A stretch of 64,000 nucleotides of DNA from CAZZBK01 sp964387325 (GTDB lineage Bacteria > Planctomycetota > Planctomycetia > Pirellulales > PNKZ01): the NCBI GenBank assembly GCA_964387325.1, contig CAYLYE010000004.1, positions 3,456-67,455 on the forward strand, in the 5' to 3' direction. The notes beneath the pieces are model-generated. The model was not told the origin of the DNA. It was given only the letters and a program-made list of their open reading frames with translations, and searched no databases. Position 1 is the first letter of the stretch. Every line of letters begins with the position of its first letter. Of this stretch, positions 36,268 to 44,630 are shown in pieces. Position numbers and translations under genes: made by a program.

Positions 36268-36900
36268 TTACTTGATCTCACGAATCACGATGTCTTTGTA
36301 CCACGCCTCGCTCGGTGGTCCGCCGTGAATTTGCACCGCGATCAGGCCCCGTTGTTCGAGCGTGTCGTCAGGCTCGGTGTAATCGACGGTCAATTGGCCG
36401 TTGATGGACAGTTGAATGCGTTTACCTTCGCACCGAATGACGTACTCGTTCCAATCATCACGACGCAACACCTTGTCGACGACCGCCTTGTCGGCCGCGG
36501 CGAGCACCTTGCGGCGCCGCGACTCATCGTACAGACTCCCCCACCAGCCATCGCCGAGATCAGCTTGATAACCGATCATCTCGAAGTGGTCAGGAATGCG
36601 ACGGCTGCGGATTTGAATTCCGGCATTGGCTTTTTCGCCGAGCACTTTAAATTTCAGTCGCAGCTCGAAATCGGCAAACTCACGGTTGAAGGCGAGAAAC
36701 TCGTTGTGCGGGATCTTCTCTTTGAGCGTGCCGCCGACGATGGCTCCGTCCTGGATGCGAAACGTCTTTTGAGTGTCCCCCTGCCAATGGCTAAAACTTT
36801 TACCGTCGAACAGTGTGATCGGCGGTCCTAACTCGCCGGCAGCGAGCGCCGTTGAAAAAGTCAGCAGTACAGCCAGCGCCAGCAGCGAGGGTCGCGACAT
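36268..36900 (-). CDS. Secreted DUF1080 protein
   Basis: The product is 210 residues with a signal peptide ending near 'STALAAG'. The DUF1080 fold runs over the rest: 'ITLFDGKSFSHWQG', 'FRIQDGAIVGGT', 'FELRLKFKVLGEKANAGIQI' and the closing 'RGLIAVQIHGGPPSEAWYKD'. It is a close relative in type to the protein at 17.1 kb but with more canonical motifs, and probably acts on oligosaccharides outside the cytoplasm. It is the first gene of a tight unit with the HAD and nitrilase-family genes, an odd mix of exported and cytoplasmic products. Confidence 0.9.
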   Translation of the reverse strand: MSRPSLLALAVLLTFSTALAAGELGPPITLFDGKSFSHWQGDTQKTFRIQDGAIVGGTLKEKIPHNEFLAFNREFADFELRLKFKVLGEKANAGIQIRSRRIPDHFEMIGYQADLGDGWWGSLYDESRRRKVLAAADKAVVDKVLRRDDWNEYVIRCEGKRIQLSINGQLTVDYTEPDDTLEQRGLIAVQIHGGPPSEAWYKDIVIREIK

Positions 36901-36914
36901 GGTGTCGTCTCCGG

Positions 36915-36990
36915 GGGCAGTTTATCGAGGCGTGAAGGGGAGCCCTTTAGCATAATCATCGCCGCGGGGTTGCAAAGTCATAAACTGCCC
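36915..36990. promoter_or_regulatory. Inverted repeat in divergent promoter region
   Basis: GGGCAGTTTAT (36915-36925) and ATAAACTGCCC (36980-36990) are exact complements 54 bases apart, between the divergent DUF1080 and ceramidase-like genes (194-base gap). The spacing and position suggest paired operator half-sites or a leader hairpin for the DUF1080 operon. No matching regulator was identified. Confidence 0.45.
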
Positions 36991-37094
36991 TGCGGGCCCC
37001 GCTTCCACAGCGGATTTAGCCCAATTGCTTGCATCGACGCGCGTGGTCGGCGATCATCCAGGCATTGCCGTGGCTTTATCTTTGGAGACTTCTT

Positions 37095-38441
37095 ATGCGC
37101 TCGTGCTTGTTCGTTTGGTTTGTGCTCATCACCTGCGGAATGATCCATGACGCCGCGGCGCAATGGAAGGCTGGGGCGGCCAAGGTGACCATTACACCTG
37201 AGCAACTCATGTGGATGAGCGGTTACGGAGGACGAGACCATACGGCCGAGGGGAAGCTGACCGAGCTCTGGGGCAAAGCCGTGGCGCTGCAAGACCCCCA
37301 GGGGGAGCGAGCCGTGCTCGTGACACTCGACCTCGTGGGCATCGATCGTTCCACCGCCGAGCACATCTGTGCCGCCGCCGCCGAGCGATTCAAATTGCGA
37401 CGTGAGCAAATTGCGATCAACTGCTCGCACACGCATTGCGGTCCGGTCGTGGGACACAACCTGGGCGCGATGTACTCGTTCGACGCCGTCGAGCGGCAAC
37501 GCGTCGACATCTATACGCGGCAATTAGAGTCCAAGCTCGTCGATCTGATTGGGGCCGCGTTGCAAAAGCTTGCCCCGGCGCGGATTGAATACTCCGAAGG
37601 GACGTGCGATTTTGCCGTGAACCGTCGCGCCAACAAAGAAGCCGACGTGCCGCAACTACGCGCCGCGGGACAGCTCAAAGGCCCTGTCGATCATCGCGTT
37701 CCCGTGTTGGCCGTTAAGAATGCCCAAGGCGAGTTGTTGGCAGTCACGTTCGGCTACGCCTGCCACGCGACGGTGTTGAGCTTTTATCAGTGGTGTGCGG
37801 ATTACCCCGGCTATGCCATGGACGCAGTCGAGCGTAAACATCCGGGCGCGATTGCGTTGTTCTGGGCAGGCTGCGGCGCCGATCAGAATCCGATCCCGCG
37901 GCGCCAAGTTGAACTCGCTCAGCAATACGGCGAACGGCTGGCGAAGTCAGTCGAAGCCGTGCTCGAGGGGAAGCTTAACGAGGTGCAGGGGAAACTGTCG
38001 ACACGCTATGCAGAAATCCCGCTCGGCTTCGATACACTTCCGACGCGTGACGAGCTGGTGAGCCAATCGCAAGACAAAAATAAATTCATTGTTCTGCGGG
38101 CCAAGAGCCTACTGGCAAAGATCGATGGGGGGACTCCATTGAGCCCGACGTATCCGTATCCGGTACAGGTGTGGCACGTTGGGAATGAGCTTCGTTGGGT
38201 CGTGCTCGGAGGAGAAGTGGTGGTAGACTTTTCGTTACGGTTGGCGAAAGAGTTGGGGCCCCGCCCGACCTGGATCGCCGGCTACTCGAACGACGTGATG
38301 GCCTACATACCTTCGTTGCGTGTGTTGAAGGAAGGGGGCTACGAAGGGGCTTCTGCGATGATCTATTACGGCTTGCCCACGAGCTGGAACAGCACGGTTG
38401 AAGAGTCGATCGTGGCCAAGGTGCATGAACTGGCGAAGTAA
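37095..38441 (+). CDS. Secreted neutral/alkaline ceramidase-like protein
   Basis: The product is 448 residues from ATG 37095, with GGAG seven bases upstream. A signal peptide ends near 'DAAAQW'. 'GAAKVTITPEQLMWMSGYGG' and 'AINCSHTHCGPVVGHNL' are the N-terminal neutral/alkaline ceramidase domain signature, with the zinc-binding histidines. The protein is shorter than true neutral ceramidases (about 650-700 residues) and lacks the C-terminal domain, as do many planctomycete members. It is an exported hydrolase of uncertain substrate; a lipid or amide bond is possible. Confidence 0.88.
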   Translation: MRSCLFVWFVLITCGMIHDAAAQWKAGAAKVTITPEQLMWMSGYGGRDHTAEGKLTELWGKAVALQDPQGERAVLVTLDLVGIDRSTAEHICAAAAERFKLRREQIAINCSHTHCGPVVGHNLGAMYSFDAVERQRVDIYTRQLESKLVDLIGAALQKLAPARIEYSEGTCDFAVNRRANKEADVPQLRAAGQLKGPVDHRVPVLAVKNAQGELLAVTFGYACHATVLSFYQWCADYPGYAMDAVERKHPGAIALFWAGCGADQNPIPRRQVELAQQYGERLAKSVEAVLEGKLNEVQGKLSTRYAEIPLGFDTLPTRDELVSQSQDKNKFIVLRAKSLLAKIDGGTPLSPTYPYPVQVWHVGNELRWVVLGGEVVVDFSLRLAKELGPRPTWIAGYSNDVMAYIPSLRVLKEGGYEGASAMIYYGLPTSWNSTVEESIVAKVHELAK

Positions 38442-38529
38442 GCGAACAGCGATTAACACGCCAACCATTCCCTCGCACGAAGGCAGCGCCTGCAGCGCGA
38501 GTTCCTGCCATTGATGAGGGGGGGGCGGA

Positions 38530-39162
38530 TCAAGTCGAGTGCGAGGGCTCTGAATCGAATTCAGCTTCGATCGCAAAGCGGATCAGCGCCACTAGGTTGG
38601 TGACACCCAGTTTTTTCATCATGCGCGTGCGTCGACCTTCGACCGCGGTGCGAGTGATGCCGATTTCGGTGGCAATCTCGCGGTTGTTCAAACCGCGCAA
38701 CAGGAGACGCAACAGCTCTCGATCGGCTTCGTTCAGCAGAGCGAGACGACTTTGCCTTTCTAGTAATTGTGCATGGGCGGCTCGACGCTTGGCGTCTTGT
38801 GTCAGCCCTCGCTGAACGGCTTCCCAGAGGTCATGTTCGCTGAAGCTTCGCTTGGGCAAGTAGTCAGTCAACCCTTGTCGCATCAAACCGATGACGGATG
38901 AGATATCGGTTTCGCCGGAGATACAAATCAACGGCGGAGTTAGCGGTGCCGAAGCTAATTTTACCGGCAACGGGACCCCGTCGACGGTGGGTGTGCCGTC
39001 GAATATGACGCAGCCCGCTCTGGTAACATCGAAGTCCTCGCAGAACTCGGTCGCATTCGAATACGCCCGAACGTTTAGGCCCATGGCTTCGAGCGACGAT
39101 TTAAGCGTTGCTCGATTTTCTGGGTCGTTATCGATGACAGAGATTGTTGGAGCGGCAGTCAC
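38530..39162 (-). CDS. FixJ/NarL-type response regulator with partly degenerate receiver
   Basis: The product is 210 residues, starting at a GTG. The receiver begins 'ISVIDNDPENRATLKSSL'; the usual DD pair is DND, and the phosphorylatable Asp is present in 'CVIFDGTPTVDG' but the following MP is lost. The Lys is in 'TDYLPKRSF'. The C-terminal LuxR-type HTH has 'LLRLLLRGLNNREIATEIGI' and 'RTAVEGRRTRMMKKLGV'. It should bind DNA. It is one of two FixJ-like regulators next to a single kinase and has its own promoter candidate (39310-39338). It may be controlled by a different kinase or act independently of phosphorylation. Confidence 0.88.
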   Translation of the reverse strand: MTAAPTISVIDNDPENRATLKSSLEAMGLNVRAYSNATEFCEDFDVTRAGCVIFDGTPTVDGVPLPVKLASAPLTPPLICISGETDISSVIGLMRQGLTDYLPKRSFSEHDLWEAVQRGLTQDAKRRAAHAQLLERQSRLALLNEADRELLRLLLRGLNNREIATEIGITRTAVEGRRTRMMKKLGVTNLVALIRFAIEAEFDSEPSHST

Positions 39163-39309
39163 GGGGAATTATTCGCCTATTTGCCAGGCGCGAGAAAAAC
39201 AGGACGTGTCATCCAACCGAACATGACAGCGGAGCGTGCGAGTGCACTCAATTTCTCGCGATCACAGCCATTTGATGACTCGATATCGAACTATTCTACC
39301 AAGCAATGA

Positions 39310-39338
39310 ATAGCATATCGAATTCCGGAGGCGTGCAA
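39310..39338 (-). promoter_or_regulatory. Candidate promoter of the second FixJ-like gene
   Basis: On the minus strand, TTGCAC (39338-39333) and TGCTAT (39315-39310) are 17 bases apart. The leader to the GTG at 39162 would be about 140 bases. A GGCGTG-6 nt-CACGCC palindrome (39330-39347) overlaps the -35 box and could be an operator. Confidence 0.4.
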
Positions 39339-39388
39339 GACCACGCCGGGCTATCGGAGTGCCACACCCATGAGTTGTATCGATGTGG

Positions 39389-40009
39389 TTATTTATCGAC
39401 TTGAATGCCAGCATCGAGCGCGAACCGAACCAGTTCGGGCAATGAGTTGACGTCGAGCTTCTGCATCACGCGCGCACGACGGTCTTCGATAGCCCGTTGA
39501 CTTACCCCGAGTAACGAGGCAATGCGCTTGTTGGGATGGCCTGCCAGCACGAGATCGAGAACATCGCGCTCGGGTCGGCTCAGCAGGTTGAGCTGATCTT
39601 CGAGCGACCGGCGTTTGAGATAGCCTTGGCGAAATTCTTTATCCGAGGCAATGGCGCGCTGCACGCTGTCGCTCAATTCGGACTCGGCGAACGTTTTTTG
39701 CAGAAAATCGATGGCGCCCTGTTTCATCGCGCGCAGGGCGGTAGGCACTTCGGCGTGGCCGGTGAGGATGATGATCGGCGGACAGAGGGGAAACGCGGCG
39801 AGTTTCTCTTGCAAGGCGAGTCCGCCGAGCTGGGGCATGCGGACATCGAGAATGATACAACCCGGCCTTGTCTCGTCGAAGCATTTTAAAAACTCTTCTC
39901 CGGAAGCATAAGCTTCTGGTTTTAAGCCAATCGAAAGGATGAGCACGGCCAGTGAGTCACGGAAGGCTGGATCGTCATCGACGATAAAGACAGTAGGTTC
40001 GCTGGTCAT
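39389..40009 (-). CDS. FixJ-family two-component response regulator
   Basis: The product is 206 residues. The receiver is intact: 'VFIVDDDPAFRDSLAVLI', Asp in 'CIILDVRMPQLGG', Thr in 'IIILTGHAEVPTA' and Lys in 'AIDFLQKTF' (Thr in place of the usual Pro). The C-terminal LuxR/NarL HTH is 'ERDVLDLVLAGHPNKRIASL' followed by 'RAIEDRRARVMQKLDV'. This is the cognate regulator of the upstream kinase: its ATG overlaps the kinase TGA (ATGA at 40006-40009). FixJ-type proteins activate transcription on phosphorylation; targets here are unknown. Confidence 0.93.
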   Translation of the reverse strand: MTSEPTVFIVDDDPAFRDSLAVLILSIGLKPEAYASGEEFLKCFDETRPGCIILDVRMPQLGGLALQEKLAAFPLCPPIIILTGHAEVPTALRAMKQGAIDFLQKTFAESELSDSVQRAIASDKEFRQGYLKRRSLEDQLNLLSRPERDVLDLVLAGHPNKRIASLLGVSQRAIEDRRARVMQKLDVNSLPELVRFALDAGIQVDK

Positions 40010-41598
40010 AGGATATGCCCCGTAGTGGCGATCGGTAAGTAGAATCGAAAAGTTGACCCGGCGTCCGAGGTCTGGACCTCCATTCGCCCCTCGTGGTCTT
40101 CAATAATTGAGCGACTAATCGACAACCCCAACCCCACACCGTTGGATTTGGTAGTGAAGTAGGCGGAAAACAATTGTTCGACATGCTCGGGTTTGATGCC
40201 TGGCCCCGTGTCGCTCACTTCGACTTGAATGGTGCGCTCATCATAGCAGGTACGTATGGAGAGCAGTTTTTTGGGCACCGAGGAATCTTGCATCGCCTCG
40301 ATGGCATTGCGCACTAAGTTGAGCAGCACCTGTTCGATTTGAACGGCATCGGCAACGATCGTTGGCAGCGATTCGTCGAGCGTCAACTCAAGGCGGACCG
40401 GTTCGTAGTTGGCGCTGGCCGCTTGCATCACCGGAACCGATAGAGAGACGACGCGTTCGATGAGCCGATTGGCATTGACCATGGTTCGCGCGCCACCGTC
40501 TTTTTTCATAAATGCGCTAAGCCGTTTGACGATCTCAAGGGCACGCGTTGTTTGGGAGACGGTCTTTTCCATCAACGCGATCAGTTGCTGCGGCGGAAGT
40601 CCTTGATTGGATTGAGCAAAGCGAATGCAGGCTCGGGCGTAATTGGCGGCTGCGGCTAAGGGTTGATTGAGTTCATGGGCAAGTTCGGAAAACATTTGTC
40701 CAACCGTGCTGAGTCGCGCGACATGGGCGAGGTCGTTGAGGTATTTCCGCGCTCGATCCTCGGCCGTTCTTCGGGCGGTAATGTCGACAATCGCGCTGAG
40801 CACAAACGATTCGTCGCTGGTCTTGATCGGGTTGAGACCAATCTCGACGGGAAATTCAGTGCCGTCACTCCGGCGGCCGTAGAGGTCGCGTCCCGCGCCC
40901 ATCAGTCGCACAACCGGTGATCCAAAATATCGTTCGCGACTCGCCGGATGACCGGACTTATAACGATCGGGCACGAGTATTTCCACGCTCTGACCGATCA
41001 GTGCTTCGCGTTGGTAACCGAACATTTTTTCGGTTTGCGCATTCACGGAGACGATCTTGCCCGACATGTTGACCAACACAATCGCGTTGATCGACAACTC
41101 GGCCATGACTCGCAAACCGTCATCGGTGCGGCGTTGATCGGTGATGTCGCGCGTGATGATCGTGTAGCCGCGGAGTTTGCCCTCGTCGTTTCGCAGCGGA
41201 GCGATCACCAGCGAGGCCCAGAACTCACCGCCATCTTTACGTACGCGCGGAGCTTCAAACGCCATGCGTCCGGATTTAGCCGCTTCGCACAGATCTTGTC
41301 GCGCCTTGTTGGCAAGCGTGTCAACGGCTCGATCGAGGCAAGCGACATGGCTGCCAATGATTTCCGAGTCGCGATAGCCGTAAAGTTGCTCTGCACCGGC
41401 GCTCCAGCTAACGACCCGTCCGTGCGCGTCCAAGACGGCGATGGCAAAATCATCGAGTTGATCGATGAACAGCTGCAATAACTGGTCGCGTTTGCGAAGC
41501 GCTTCATTGGAGTTCGGTTTGATCTTGTTGGTTGAACGCGACGACAGCTCGCTCGGTTTGCTTTGCTGCAAGTCGCTCGATTGGCTTAGATCAGCCAT
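40006..41598 (-). CDS. PAS-domain sensor histidine kinase (FixL type)
   Basis: The product is 530 residues from ATG 41598, chosen because GAGGT lies 8 bases upstream; the longer frame is rejected. No membrane segment is seen, so the kinase is soluble. Two PAS/PAC units follow each other (about 45-160 and 165-290: 'VSWSAGAEQLYGYRDSEIIG', 'VSVNAQTEKMFGYQREALIG'). The H-box is 'FSELAHELNQPLAAAANYAR', the N-box 'QVLLNLVRNAIEAM', and the G-boxes 'VSDTGPGI' and 'GVGLGLSIS'. This is the FixL/DctB HPK4 arrangement. A His is present at 'YKSGHP', where FixL has its heme ligand, but non-heme PAS domains share it, so oxygen sensing is not established. Confidence 0.92.
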   Translation of the reverse strand: MADLSQSSDLQQSKPSELSSRSTNKIKPNSNEALRKRDQLLQLFIDQLDDFAIAVLDAHGRVVSWSAGAEQLYGYRDSEIIGSHVACLDRAVDTLANKARQDLCEAAKSGRMAFEAPRVRKDGGEFWASLVIAPLRNDEGKLRGYTIITRDITDQRRTDDGLRVMAELSINAIVLVNMSGKIVSVNAQTEKMFGYQREALIGQSVEILVPDRYKSGHPASRERYFGSPVVRLMGAGRDLYGRRSDGTEFPVEIGLNPIKTSDESFVLSAIVDITARRTAEDRARKYLNDLAHVARLSTVGQMFSELAHELNQPLAAAANYARACIRFAQSNQGLPPQQLIALMEKTVSQTTRALEIVKRLSAFMKKDGGARTMVNANRLIERVVSLSVPVMQAASANYEPVRLELTLDESLPTIVADAVQIEQVLLNLVRNAIEAMQDSSVPKKLLSIRTCYDERTIQVEVSDTGPGIKPEHVEQLFSAYFTTKSNGVGLGLSISRSIIEDHEGRMEVQTSDAGSTFRFYLPIATTGHIL

Positions 41599-42084
41599 TG
41601 GCTTGACCTCGAAGCAGAAAGGAACTCCGGCGAGCATCACCCAACCTGAGATCGTCAGGCTTGCGTGAGCCGCCATGGTTCATTCACTGCGCAGTCCACA
41701 ATAAATATTCGGTTGAATCGAATGCTGATCATGACCTCTATAGAACTCGACGCAATGTTGCTCGTGGGAGCACTTCGCGCAAACCAGCCCGCGCCAACAA
41801 TGCATTTGCCACGATGCGATGTCGCACCCAGTTTCACCCCTAGTGACGATGGTCCGATTGCTCCCAATCTCGAACGAGACACGGCGAATGAGTAAATGAT
41901 GAGAACACAAAGCAAGAGATGCGTGGTAATCCACGTTCGGGTGGCGAGTTCCCACGAAAAACAACCCCTGCCCAGATTGCCCATCTTATGGTTTCTCGTC
42001 CTCAAAGTCACGCTCGTGGCAACCAGCAACTTTAGGGCACGTCTTCTGACTCCGAACGAATCCGTAGCTACGGGAAACCTATTC
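41599..42084. other. 486-base gap between the FixL-like kinase and the chemosensory operon
   Basis: Divergent promoters must lie here. TTGAAT (41713) and TATAGA (41739) on the + strand are 20 bases apart, longer than ideal. Short open frames in both directions have no ribosome-binding sites or protein-like composition. No riboswitch or other RNA was recognised. Confidence 0.35.
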
Positions 42085-42603
42085 ATGACCACGGTTCAAA
42101 AAACTCCGGCCTCGAATCAACGTCAGGTCGATGCGACCGGCACGATTCAGGTCGTCAGCTTTCGGCTGGCCAACGAAGAGTACGGTATCGAGATCACCAA
42201 AGTTCAAGAGATCATTCTTGTCGGTGAGATTACCCGAGTCCCACAGACCGCCGCGTACATCAAGGGACTCATCAACCTGCGCAGCATGGTCATCCCGATC
42301 GTCGATCTGCGATTGCGATTTGGCATGCCCGAAGAGTCGTACACCGACGAAACGCGGATCATGGTGATGAACGTGGCCGGCAAAACGATTGGCATTGTCG
42401 TGGATGCCGTTAGCGAAGTCTTACGAATCTCGAAGGAGCAAGTTGCTCCTCCGCCGCCGACCGTCAGCGGACTCGGCCGCGATTATCTGACCGGACTAGC
42501 CAAGCTGGAAAAGCGGTTGCTGATCCTGCTCGATGTCGACCGGTTGCTGTCCGATCCGAGTGCCGCGATCGAGCTCGAGCCGGCTGAAGCTGTGGCCGTC
42601 TAA
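42085..42603 (+). CDS. cheW: CheW-type chemosensory coupling protein
   Basis: The product is 172 residues from ATG 42085; the in-frame upstream extension is not CheW-like. 'IQVVSFRLANEEYGIEITKV' and 'ITRVPQTAAYIKGLINLRS' are CheW signatures, with 'GMPEESYTDETRIMVMNVAG' and 'IGIVVDAVSEVLRI' completing the double SH3-like fold. It links chemoreceptors to CheA in a signalling array. It is the first gene of a 13-gene co-directional operon to 55314. Only one separate CheW is seen for two CheA kinases. Confidence 0.94.
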   Translation: MTTVQKTPASNQRQVDATGTIQVVSFRLANEEYGIEITKVQEIILVGEITRVPQTAAYIKGLINLRSMVIPIVDLRLRFGMPEESYTDETRIMVMNVAGKTIGIVVDAVSEVLRISKEQVAPPPPTVSGLGRDYLTGLAKLEKRLLILLDVDRLLSDPSAAIELEPAEAVAV

Positions 42604-42663
42604 CCATTTTTTTCCGACATGCGTCTCTTTCATAAAAACAATTTCAATCAAGGCTGAACGAAC

Positions 42664-44565
42664 ATGAGTACTGTCCTGAAAGTAAAAAAGAGCACTCCCA
42701 AGACGAATCCGAATAGTGCATTGGCTCTGCAAGCCAAGTTGGATGAGTCGAATGCGAACACCCAAGCCCTGGTCAAGTTAATGGAGGCGCTCTCCACGGC
42801 GCAATCAGCCGACGAGGCCACCAACGTGGCACTCGAGACGGTCAAAGCAGAATTCGGCTGGGCCTACGGATCGTTCTGGAAAGTGAACGAACGAGACCGC
42901 GTCTTACGTTTCGCCTCCGAGTCAGGATCAGTCAATCCTGATTTTCGTCGCGTGACCATGGAAGCTAGTTTCCGCGAAGGGGAAGGGCTCAGCGGCCGTG
43001 CCTGGCGGCAGCGCGATTTGGTGTTCTGCGAAGACATTGGCCAAATGACCGATTGTTGTCGCGCTCCGGTCGCACAACGAGCCGGGGTCAAGTCGGGCGT
43101 TTGCTTCCCGGTGATGGTCGATGGTTCCGTGATCGGGACAATGGACTTCTTTGCCTTGGAAACGTTGCAACCGTCGGTCGAACGACTCGATGTGCTACGG
43201 ACCGTGGGACGCCTGGTATCGAAGGCGATTCAAGACGCGCGCCGCGCCACGGCCGCGCTCGAAAAAGCCGCCATCGTCGAGAATGTGCCCGTTAACGTGA
43301 TGCTGGCGAACAACGAAGGCATCATCACCTATATGAATCCGGCCTCAGAAAAGACGCTCCGGACGATCGAAAACCAGCTGCCGATCAAAGTCGACACGAT
43401 CGTTGGCAAGAGCTACGACATCTTCCACAAGAATGCGGCTCATCAACGTCGTTTACTGGCTGACCCGAAAAACTTGCCCCATAAGGCCGAGATCAAGGTC
43501 GGCACTGATACGCTCTCTCTGGCCGCCTCGGCGGTTTACGATTCGGCCGGAAAATACGCGGGCCCGATGGTGATTTGGGAGGTGATTACCGAGAAACTGC
43601 TCGCCGAACAGCGCGAACAGGATTTACGTCAGCGCGAACGTGAGAACCAAGAAGCTTTGCGTCACAAAGTTGATCAGATTCTGAGTGTGGTCAATGCGGG
43701 CGCCGAAGGAGACTTGACTGCAGAGTTGACCGTGACCGGTGAGGACGCGGTGGGTGAATTGGCCAACGGCCTGCGGCGCATGATGGGGGATCTGCGTGAC
43801 ATTATCACGCAAGTTATCGACGGCGCCTCGCAGTTCACCGAAGGTGCTCGCGTCGTCTCGGAAAGTTCGCAAACCTTGGCGCAGGGCGCGCAAACGCAAA
43901 GTGCCTCGGTCGAGCAAATGAGCGCGACGATCGAAGAGCTGACTCGCAGCATTGAAGCGGTTAAAGACAACGCCGCAGGCGCAAGCGACGTCGCCCAGCA
44001 GACCAGCACGCTGGCAACCGATGGCGGCGCGGCGGTTCGCAAGTCGGTCGACGCAATGGAACGGATCAAAGCCTCGTCGACGCAAATCAGCGAAATCATT
44101 CAAGTGATTTCGGAGATTGCCAGCCAGACCAACTTGCTGGCACTGAATGCCGCAATTGAAGCAGCCCGCGCCGGCGAGCATGGTCTAGGATTCGCCGTAG
44201 TGGCCGACGAAGTGCGTAAACTCGCGGAACGCTCGAGTGAAGCCGCGAAAGAAATATCGACCTTGATTAAAGAGTCGACCCAACGCGTGGGTGAAGGGGC
44301 TACGCTGAGCGCACAGACCGGCGAAGCGCTCAATCGGATCATCGATAGTGCCCAGGCGACCGCGAAGAAGATTACTGAGATCGCCTCGGCTGCTGTCGAG
44401 CAAGCACAAAGCGCGGTAGAAGTCTCCAAAGCGATCCAACAAATCTCGCAAGTCACTGAGCAGGCGGCTGCAGGAAGCGAGGAAATGGCCTCCAGCAGCG
44501 AGCAGCTTGGCGCTCAGGCCTCATCGCTACGCGATCTGGTCGCGCGGTTCCGCGTAGCTAAGTAA
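42664..44565 (+). CDS. Soluble methyl-accepting chemotaxis protein with GAF and PAS domains
   Basis: The product is 633 residues. No transmembrane helix is visible. An N-terminal GAF domain (about 45-185: 'FGWAYGSFWKV', 'GVCFPVMVDGSVIGTMDFF') is followed by a PAS-like region (about 200-315: 'MLANNEGIITYMNPASEKTL'), a HAMP-like segment ('GDLTAELTVTGEDAVGELAN') and a methyl-accepting domain (about 390-630) with the hairpin tip 'EIASQTNLLALNAAIEAARA'. It should sense a cytoplasmic signal, possibly a small ligand or redox state, and signal via CheW/CheA. It is the only receptor gene in the window. Confidence 0.93.
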   Translation: MSTVLKVKKSTPKTNPNSALALQAKLDESNANTQALVKLMEALSTAQSADEATNVALETVKAEFGWAYGSFWKVNERDRVLRFASESGSVNPDFRRVTMEASFREGEGLSGRAWRQRDLVFCEDIGQMTDCCRAPVAQRAGVKSGVCFPVMVDGSVIGTMDFFALETLQPSVERLDVLRTVGRLVSKAIQDARRATAALEKAAIVENVPVNVMLANNEGIITYMNPASEKTLRTIENQLPIKVDTIVGKSYDIFHKNAAHQRRLLADPKNLPHKAEIKVGTDTLSLAASAVYDSAGKYAGPMVIWEVITEKLLAEQREQDLRQRERENQEALRHKVDQILSVVNAGAEGDLTAELTVTGEDAVGELANGLRRMMGDLRDIITQVIDGASQFTEGARVVSESSQTLAQGAQTQSASVEQMSATIEELTRSIEAVKDNAAGASDVAQQTSTLATDGGAAVRKSVDAMERIKASSTQISEIIQVISEIASQTNLLALNAAIEAARAGEHGLGFAVVADEVRKLAERSSEAAKEISTLIKESTQRVGEGATLSAQTGEALNRIIDSAQATAKKITEIASAAVEQAQSAVEVSKAIQQISQVTEQAAAGSEEMASSSEQLGAQASSLRDLVARFRVAK

Positions 44566-44587
44566 CTGGTCACCTCACAACCAATGA

Positions 44588-44620
44588 CCTGGTCCGCCGC
44601 CAGTGTGGCGGCGGACCAGG
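44588..44620 (+). promoter_or_regulatory. Perfect 14-bp stem-loop just before the cheR ribosome-binding site
   Basis: CCTGGTCCGCCGCC (44588-44601), loop AGTGT, and GGCGGCGGACCAGG (44607-44620) are perfectly complementary. The following GGGG begins the Shine-Dalgarno region for the cheR ATG at 44631. There is no T-run. It may attenuate, stabilise the processed mRNA end, or limit cheR translation relative to the MCP. Confidence 0.7.
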
Positions 44621-44630
44621 GGGGAAACAC

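Noticed and set aside
40006..41598. Heme-based oxygen sensing by the FixL-like kinase
   Set aside because: Only the His in 'YKSGHP' is compatible; the same motif is common in non-heme PAS domains, and other FixL heme-pocket residues could not be confirmed by eye.
41661..41964. Short open frames in the gap upstream of cheW
   Set aside because: Overlapping frames on both strands, no ribosome-binding site and no protein-like composition.
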